Shown here: positions 58,022-64,000 of the stretch, in pieces
How positions within the stretch are numbered: position 1 is the first letter of the stretch
Layout: every line of letters begins with the position of its first letter
Source: Peptostreptococcaceae bacterium
GTDB taxonomy: Bacteria; Bacillota; Clostridia; Peptostreptococcales; Acidaminobacteraceae
DNA length: 64,000 nt
Assembly: GCA_027064135.1 (NCBI GenBank)
Contig: JAMOQG010000145.1
Span: 1 to 64,000 of the forward strand
Direction: 5' to 3'
Translations under genes and position numbers: made by a program
The notes under the pieces: generated by a model
The model's database searches: none
What the model saw: only the letters and a program-made list of their open reading frames with translations
What the model was told of the DNA's origin: nothing

Positions 58022-58513
58022 TTAACCTTTTATTCCACTTCGAGATGCATTTTCAATAAATTTTCTCTGTGCAATAATAAACAAAATAACTACAGGTAAT
58101 AACGCATCAAACTCGTGGCCATCATCTCAGGCCATTGCGTTAGCCCTTCCTTATCAGAACTAAATCTTGCAATACCTAGCGAAAGCATTTTCATTTTATC
58201 AGAATTTGTTACAATAAGCATCCATATAAAATCATTCTATTAACCTTCGAATAAAAATGTTGCCAATGTAGCTCAACTTGAGAAAGCATAATTGGCCAAA
58301 ACAATCTAATCGGACCTGCTCTATCAATGATTGCTGCTTCTTCCAATTCTCTTGGTATACTTTGAAAATTCTGCTTAAGTAAAATATAATAAAAGCACCA
58401 CCAAACGCACCAAGCATCTGAGGAATAGTCAAAGCTTGATAAGTATCAATGCAACCAAAGTTTTTTATAATCATAAATGATGGAAACATAATAACATATA
58501 CCGGAATCATCAT
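58022..58513 (-). pseudogene. Decayed, 5'-truncated MalG-type carbohydrate ABC transporter permease
   Basis: Permease pieces in different frames: [56 protein letters not shown] (EAA loop); [70 protein letters not shown]. Confidence 0.9.
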
Positions 58514-58540
58514 TTACTTTTTTCATAAATTGCCCCTTTT

Positions 58541-60664
58541 CTACTTATATATTAGTTCAAGTTCTCCACCTTTAATAATTTCATTATATTTAATTCTATA
58601 ATCATTTAATTCAACACCATTTAAAATTGCTTTTTCAATATTTGTACCATTATTATTATTTTCAATAATAATTTTAAAATTTTTCATATTATTAGTTTTT
58701 ATTAAAACTTCATCAAATTGACAATATGCTATTAAATATTCAGGAATTCCTGGAGCAAATTGATAAATTCCAATACTACTTAGTATATACCACGCTGCCA
58801 TACTTCCATTATCTTCATCACCTGGAAATCCATCAACTTCATATGAAAAAGCATCATTTAATATTTTTTTCACATAATAATTCGATCTGTTCACTTCATT
58901 TAATTCAGCAAATATATATGGAATATGAAAACTCGGTTGATTAGAAATTGCACATTGTCCAAAATTCGAACATGCCATTTCACTCATTTCATGAATTTCT
59001 TTTTCATAAGATCCAACTTCAAAATCAGGTTTCATTTTAAAAAGATTATCTATTTTATTTAATAATATATCTTTTCCACCTAGTAATTCACTAAAATTTA
59101 TCATATCATGAGGTACAAACCAACTATTTTGATACGCACTTCCTTCACAATAATCGCCACCCCAAGATAATGCATTAAAATTCTCTTTAAATTTTCCGTT
59201 TTTATCTTTACCACGCATTAATCCAGATTTTATATCAACTAGATTTTTATAGTTTTTAGATAATTTTAAAAATTTTGATTCAATTTTTTTATTATTTATA
59301 TTTTTAGCAAATTGAGCAATACAAAAATCTCCATATGAATAATCTTGAGTTATATTTACATTTTCTTTATGTTCATTTATTACATATCCAAATTTTAAAT
59401 ACTCGTCTATAAACGGCCTTCCATTTCTAGCATTATTAAGTAAAGCATTAAAAATTTCCTCTTTTTCAATATTTAAATTTTTAGTTACAGCATCTGCCAT
59501 TACAGCATCAATAAGAGTTCCAGGCATTGCTCCTCTTTCACTTGGAGCTAACCATTTAGGTAAAAACCCTGTATCTTTATAATAATTTATAAATCCATTT
59601 ATCATTTTTTCAACTTCAATTTTTCTAGTTATTGTCATAAGTGGAAAAAGAGTTCTAAAAGTATCCCAAAAACCAATATCAACATACATAAATCCTTTTG
59701 AAATCCCACCATTTTCTAAATTGAAATGAATAATCTCATTATTTTCATTATATTCATAAAATTTATGAGGAAATAAAAGTGTTCTATATAAACTTGAATA
59801 AAATGTTTTTAATTTATTTTCATCATTTGTTTTAACATCAATTTTATTTAATTCATTCTCCCATATTATTTCACTATCATTTAATAAATCATTAAATGAT
59901 TTATTTTTTAATTCTTTATTATAATTAATTTTTGCTTGATTAATAGAAATATAAGAAATAGCCATTTTAAATTCTACTTCTCTTTTTTTTAATAAATCAA
60001 ATTTAATTAATGCACCAATTTCATAGCCTTCATACTCTTTTATATCTATATCATTAAATTCATTTTCTTTAAAAACATAACTTTCTTTTAAAAGCTTATT
60101 ATCAAATTTCATATAGAAATATTCTTTTAAATCTGCTTTAACCGTATCATCTACATTCTTTGTATAGCCAGAAATAGAATTATCTAATAAATCAATTTTT
60201 ATTTTAGTAATTTTATTATAATCATTATAACTTTTTATTATTAAATGTCCATTATCTTCAGAGTACGATATTCGTTGAATACATCCTCTTGTCGTTGGGA
60301 CTAAAGAGTACTGAATATTATTTCTATTTAAAAAAACTTTCATATAATTTGGTTTTAATATTGTTTTTTCTTTATCAATTGAAGAAGACTGAAAATCATT
60401 TCCAATTAAAACTTCACCACTTTGAGGCATAAATAAAAGTTGCCCATAATCTCTAATCCATGGGCTTGGTTGATGCGTTAATCTAAAACCTTCAATTTGA
60501 TAATCATCAGGATGGAAAAACCACGAACCATCATTACCCCTAGTTTGAATTGAAAATGCAGCCATTCCATTTGGCATTTGAATTAGAGGTAAAGTATTCC
60601 CATTAGAAAACCTTTTATTTGATTTAGTTCCTTGTAAAATATTTATATATTCTATTTTTTTCAA
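58541..60664 (-). CDS. GH92-family alpha-mannosidase-like glycosidase
   Basis: GNTLPLIQMPNGMAAFSIQTR, FWDTFRTLFPLMTI, GFPGDEDNGSMAAWYILSSIGIYQFAPG. Confidence 0.93.
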   Translation of the reverse strand: MKKIEYINILQGTKSNKRFSNGNTLPLIQMPNGMAAFSIQTRGNDGSWFFHPDDYQIEGFRLTHQPSPWIRDYGQLLFMPQSGEVLIGNDFQSSSIDKEKTILKPNYMKVFLNRNNIQYSLVPTTRGCIQRISYSEDNGHLIIKSYNDYNKITKIKIDLLDNSISGYTKNVDDTVKADLKEYFYMKFDNKLLKESYVFKENEFNDIDIKEYEGYEIGALIKFDLLKKREVEFKMAISYISINQAKINYNKELKNKSFNDLLNDSEIIWENELNKIDVKTNDENKLKTFYSSLYRTLLFPHKFYEYNENNEIIHFNLENGGISKGFMYVDIGFWDTFRTLFPLMTITRKIEVEKMINGFINYYKDTGFLPKWLAPSERGAMPGTLIDAVMADAVTKNLNIEKEEIFNALLNNARNGRPFIDEYLKFGYVINEHKENVNITQDYSYGDFCIAQFAKNINNKKIESKFLKLSKNYKNLVDIKSGLMRGKDKNGKFKENFNALSWGGDYCEGSAYQNSWFVPHDMINFSELLGGKDILLNKIDNLFKMKPDFEVGSYEKEIHEMSEMACSNFGQCAISNQPSFHIPYIFAELNEVNRSNYYVKKILNDAFSYEVDGFPGDEDNGSMAAWYILSSIGIYQFAPGIPEYLIAYCQFDEVLIKTNNMKNFKIIIENNNNGTNIEKAILNGVELNDYRIKYNEIIKGGELELIYK

Positions 60665-60685
60665 AAAACCATCCCATTTCTTTGA

Positions 60686-61840
60686 TTATTTATAATAATA
60701 TTCTATTTTATTTGGGCTAATATAAGCAATTACATAATCTTTTTCAATTATTAAATTATCATTCGTTCTTGCTTTATAATTAAAATATATAAAATAGTTA
60801 TTGTTTATTTTAAATGTATAATCATATTTCTCAGCTGTTAGATCATTAAAAGTAAATTTCACATCATTTGTATTTTTAAATTCATTAAAATCCTCATTAA
60901 CAATATTAGGTAAATTTTCTAAATATTTATTATAATTAATTTCAAATTCATCATAGCTTATATTAGCTTCACAATTAATTAATGGTATTTTATATAATAA
61001 GTTTTTATACATATTATTTTCAGTTTGTGAATCCCTAATTAAATTAACATTATTTCTATCTGCATAATCTAATAGTAGCATTCCAATAATTTTATATTCA
61101 TCTTCTTTTTCAAAAAAACCATATTTATTTCTTTTATTTTCAATATAATTATTTAAATTAAAGTCTTTAATATTTTTTCTTTTAACTTTAATTTTATAAT
61201 ATTCTTTTGATCCTTCATAATAATCATAATGCGCAACATTATTATAATCATCTGAATTATAATTTTCCCATTCACTGAAAAAACATTTTACTCTTTTTAT
61301 GTCTCCTTTTTTCTTTAAAAGTTCATCAATTATCATGTTTCTATAATATCTCAACTTAACATCTTCATTCTTAGATGTAAAATAATCTATTTCAAAAGGA
61401 TTTAATTTATTTTGAGATAAAAACAAATATCTATAGCTTTCACTAATCATTCTTTCTTCTAAATTACCAATTAAAGGATCTATATTTATAATCATTGTGT
61501 TTTCATTATTTATTTCTAAATAAAAAGAATTGGTTTTAGTAATGTTTTTTGGAATATCATCATATTTTAAACTACTAATTTTTCCTTTAGAATATATTGC
61601 TGCATTTTTATTAACATTATCAATTAACAATATTGATAATGCATTAATAAATTTAAATTCATTTTTATTATCTTTTCTAATAATATCTATCGCATTATTA
61701 ATTAATGCATTGTCATTATTATATTCATATGTATCAATTTTATATGATTCATTTTGAAGTGATATAAAAGCACTTCTAATAAAAAACCCAAATAAAACCA
61801 GTAAAATTATAAGTATAAACACCATTTTTTTAGAACTCAT
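60686..61840 (-). CDS. Membrane-anchored protein of unknown function, possible degenerate peptidase-like fold
   Basis: N-terminal TM; see finding. Confidence 0.6.
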   Translation of the reverse strand: MSSKKMVFILIILLVLFGFFIRSAFISLQNESYKIDTYEYNNDNALINNAIDIIRKDNKNEFKFINALSILLIDNVNKNAAIYSKGKISSLKYDDIPKNITKTNSFYLEINNENTMIINIDPLIGNLEERMISESYRYLFLSQNKLNPFEIDYFTSKNEDVKLRYYRNMIIDELLKKKGDIKRVKCFFSEWENYNSDDYNNVAHYDYYEGSKEYYKIKVKRKNIKDFNLNNYIENKRNKYGFFEKEDEYKIIGMLLLDYADRNNVNLIRDSQTENNMYKNLLYKIPLINCEANISYDEFEINYNKYLENLPNIVNEDFNEFKNTNDVKFTFNDLTAEKYDYTFKINNNYFIYFNYKARTNDNLIIEKDYVIAYISPNKIEYYYK

Positions 61841-61864
61841 TTTATCACTTCCTATTGTTAAGTA

Positions 61865-62761
61865 TTAGCTGATAAATGGATTAAGTATTTCAATCATTTG
61901 TGCTTGACAATCCCCTATTCCTGCAAACAATTTCACTTTATCACTAAAATAATTAGAAATTCCACCAGGAAACACAATATCTTTTAAACTTTCTTTTTTA
62001 AATTCTTTATTATTAAAATCATCACTTTTAGCAACAATTTTTAAATTCCTAATTGTAAATTCATTATAATTAAAAATAAATGTTATAGGATAATAATGTT
62101 TTATTGTTTCTTCAGTATATTTTGCAATATGGCCTAAAACAAAAATTTCATTTTCATTATATTTTTTAGCCTCATTAACTCCGCCCCATTCTTCATTGTT
62201 AAATAAATCAAGAATTTTAGCTTCGTTAATAATATTTTCGGTTAATTCATCTAAACTATTAATTAATATAAAACCAATTTTGCCTCTTTTGTAAATTCCA
62301 TTTTGAGGACGAGTAAATACTCCGATTTTTTCATCTAACTCAACTAATCGAACATCTTTCATTCCAACAGGTGAAGATGCAAATTCGACTAATTCATTTA
62401 AAGATTTTCCTTTATAAAAAACAGTTTTCCATATTAAATGATTATTATTTTTAGTTACTTTTACACCACCAAAAACAAACTCATCTTTTATTTTTACAAT
62501 AAATGGATCTTCTAAATTGAATTTTGGTAAATCATTACATAATTCATAACTAGTTTCCTGAATTTGTTTAAAAAAACAACTTTTAGCTTCAATATTATTT
62601 CGAGATTCTAATCGCCCAACAATATATTTAGAATTTTTATAATTAAAAGGCGCCGAAATATTATAAACATCTTTATCTAGCACATTTATAAATTTAATTA
62701 TATCAGATTGATTATAATAATCTTGATTTTCTATTAGTAAATCATTTACTGTTTTATTCAT
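61865..62761 (-). CDS. DUF1861 (MTP-1-like) beta-propeller protein
   Basis: DVYNISAPFNYKNSKYIVGRLESR, PFIVKIKDEFVFGGV, AGIGDCQAQMIEI; start at MNKTVND. Confidence 0.75.
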   Translation of the reverse strand: MNKTVNDLLIENQDYYNQSDIIKFINVLDKDVYNISAPFNYKNSKYIVGRLESRNNIEAKSCFFKQIQETSYELCNDLPKFNLEDPFIVKIKDEFVFGGVKVTKNNNHLIWKTVFYKGKSLNELVEFASSPVGMKDVRLVELDEKIGVFTRPQNGIYKRGKIGFILINSLDELTENIINEAKILDLFNNEEWGGVNEAKKYNENEIFVLGHIAKYTEETIKHYYPITFIFNYNEFTIRNLKIVAKSDDFNNKEFKKESLKDIVFPGGISNYFSDKVKLFAGIGDCQAQMIEILNPFIS

Positions 62762-64000
62762 TAATAACCTCCTTAAAAACTTGAACCTCATAAGGCATTA
62801 ATTTATCTAAATAACATTTTTTATAATTTCCAATTATCTTTTTACCATAACAACTTAAATCTACATATTTTATTTTATTTGAATAATTGCCAATTACAGT
62901 TATTTTTTTATTATTAGATCGTCTATTATAAGCAATTAATTCATTTCCTAAATCAATTTCATTAGTTTTACCTTCAATTAATATTTCTTCAGTTTTTCTT
63001 AAATTTATTAGTTTTTTATAATAATTTAAAATCGAATTATCATCAGAAATTTGTTTTTTTACATTTACTGAATCGTAATTAACATTCTCTTTAATCCAAG
63101 GTTTTATATTTGAGAATCCTGCATATTTTGAATCATTCCATTGCATCGGAGTTCTTGCATTATCCCTTGAAATTTTCTGAATATCTTTAAAAACTTCATC
63201 TTTTTCTTCATTTTCAGATATTCTTTTATAATAATAATCTTTAGTTCTAATATCACTATAATCATCAATTAAATTATAATTAGCATTTGTCATACCAATT
63301 TCATCGCCCATATAAATTATTTGGGCGCCTCTTAAAAACAATTGGACTGTAGCTAACATTTTTACTGATTTTTCAAAATAATCTTTATTACCATAATGTG
63401 ATGCCATTCTCGGTAAATCATGACTTCCTAAAAAAACTGTATTAATTAATTTTCCATCATAAGCCTTTTGCCATTTGAAAATAATAGATTTAAATTTTTC
63501 TAGATTAAATTTTTTTAAAGTTCCTAAAGGTCCTTTATCCATATCGGTATGTTCAAACTGCAAAAACAAATCAAGTTGCCTTTTTTCATCTAAAGTATAT
63601 TTATATGCTTGCTCGGTATTTACTCCGCTAGTTTGTCCAATTAAAAGGCAATTAGGATACTCTTTTTCAATTTCTTTTCTAATATTATGAATATAATCAT
63701 GTACCTCAGGTTGGTTTTCAAAATATAATTCAGCATAACCATTTTCTACATTTTTAGCAACATCAGGTAATCCGTCTTTTTTTGAAATTTTATTAATTAC
63801 ATCTAATCTGAAAGCATCAACACCAAAATTTAGCCAAAATTTCATTATTTTAAGTATCTCTTTTCTTAAATTTTCATTTCTCCAATTCAGATCCGGTTGA
63901 TGTGGTGTATATAAATGCAAATAATACGAATTAGTTTCTTTAACATATGTCCAAACTGATTTTCCAGTTCTAGAACTAATCCAATTATTTGGAAATCCAC
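62754..64000 (-). CDS. GH13 alpha-glucosidase (oligo-1,6-glucosidase-like), 5' end outside window
   Basis: FGVDAFRLDVINKISK, DNARTPMQWNDSKYAGFS; frame stays open to the edge (...PNNWISSRTGKSVWTYVKE). Confidence 0.93.
   Translation of the reverse strand, partial: GFPNNWISSRTGKSVWTYVKETNSYYLHLYTPHQPDLNWRNENLRKEILKIMKFWLNFGVDAFRLDVINKISKKDGLPDVAKNVENGYAELYFENQPEVHDYIHNIRKEIEKEYPNCLLIGQTSGVNTEQAYKYTLDEKRQLDLFLQFEHTDMDKGPLGTLKKFNLEKFKSIIFKWQKAYDGKLINTVFLGSHDLPRMASHYGNKDYFEKSVKMLATVQLFLRGAQIIYMGDEIGMTNANYNLIDDYSDIRTKDYYYKRISENEEKDEVFKDIQKISRDNARTPMQWNDSKYAGFSNIKPWIKENVNYDSVNVKKQISDDNSILNYYKKLINLRKTEEILIEGKTNEIDLGNELIAYNRRSNNKKITVIGNYSNKIKYVDLSCYGKKIIGNYKKCYLDKLMPYEVQVFKEVINE

Overview
AT-rich bacterial window, read here as a low-GC Firmicute (Clostridia-like). 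It is dominated by the minus-strand core translation/transcription superoperon. Reading in the direction of transcription (right to left): cysS-mrnC-(membrane protein)-thyX-rlmB-yacP-sigH-tuf-rpmG-secE-nusG-rplK-rplA-rplJ-rplL-rpoB-rpoC-(L7Ae-like)-rpsL-rpsG-fusA-tuf, then an arginine cluster (argJ-argC on minus, argB-argD on plus), then the full S10/spc/alpha clusters rpsJ...rplQ, followed by ecfA1-ecfA2-ecfT-truA-rplM-rpsI. The left end has a CEO-synthase-like dehydrogenase, a MazG-like protein, a MEMO/AMMECR1 fusion and a GH18 protein. The right end (about 53-64 kb) is a sugar/glycan accessory cluster (phosphohexomutase, BadF-type kinase, ManA, glycosyltransferase, GH92, DUF1861, GH13) containing a decayed MalG-type permease and an uncharacterised anchored protein. 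The most interesting signals are noncoding: (1) a cluster of three perfect plus several near-perfect DnaA boxes at about 2.08-2.20 kb; (2) an L10 leader/attenuator followed by a duplicated 33-bp element, each copy next to a hairpin, before rplJ; (3) a long multi-hairpin leader before rpsJ; (4) a GNRA-capped structure between rpsL and rpsG; (5) two apparently identical 1.21-kb tuf copies. I found no rRNA, tRNA, CRISPR array or intact mobile element. All functional calls are by eye; no database or folding calculation was run.
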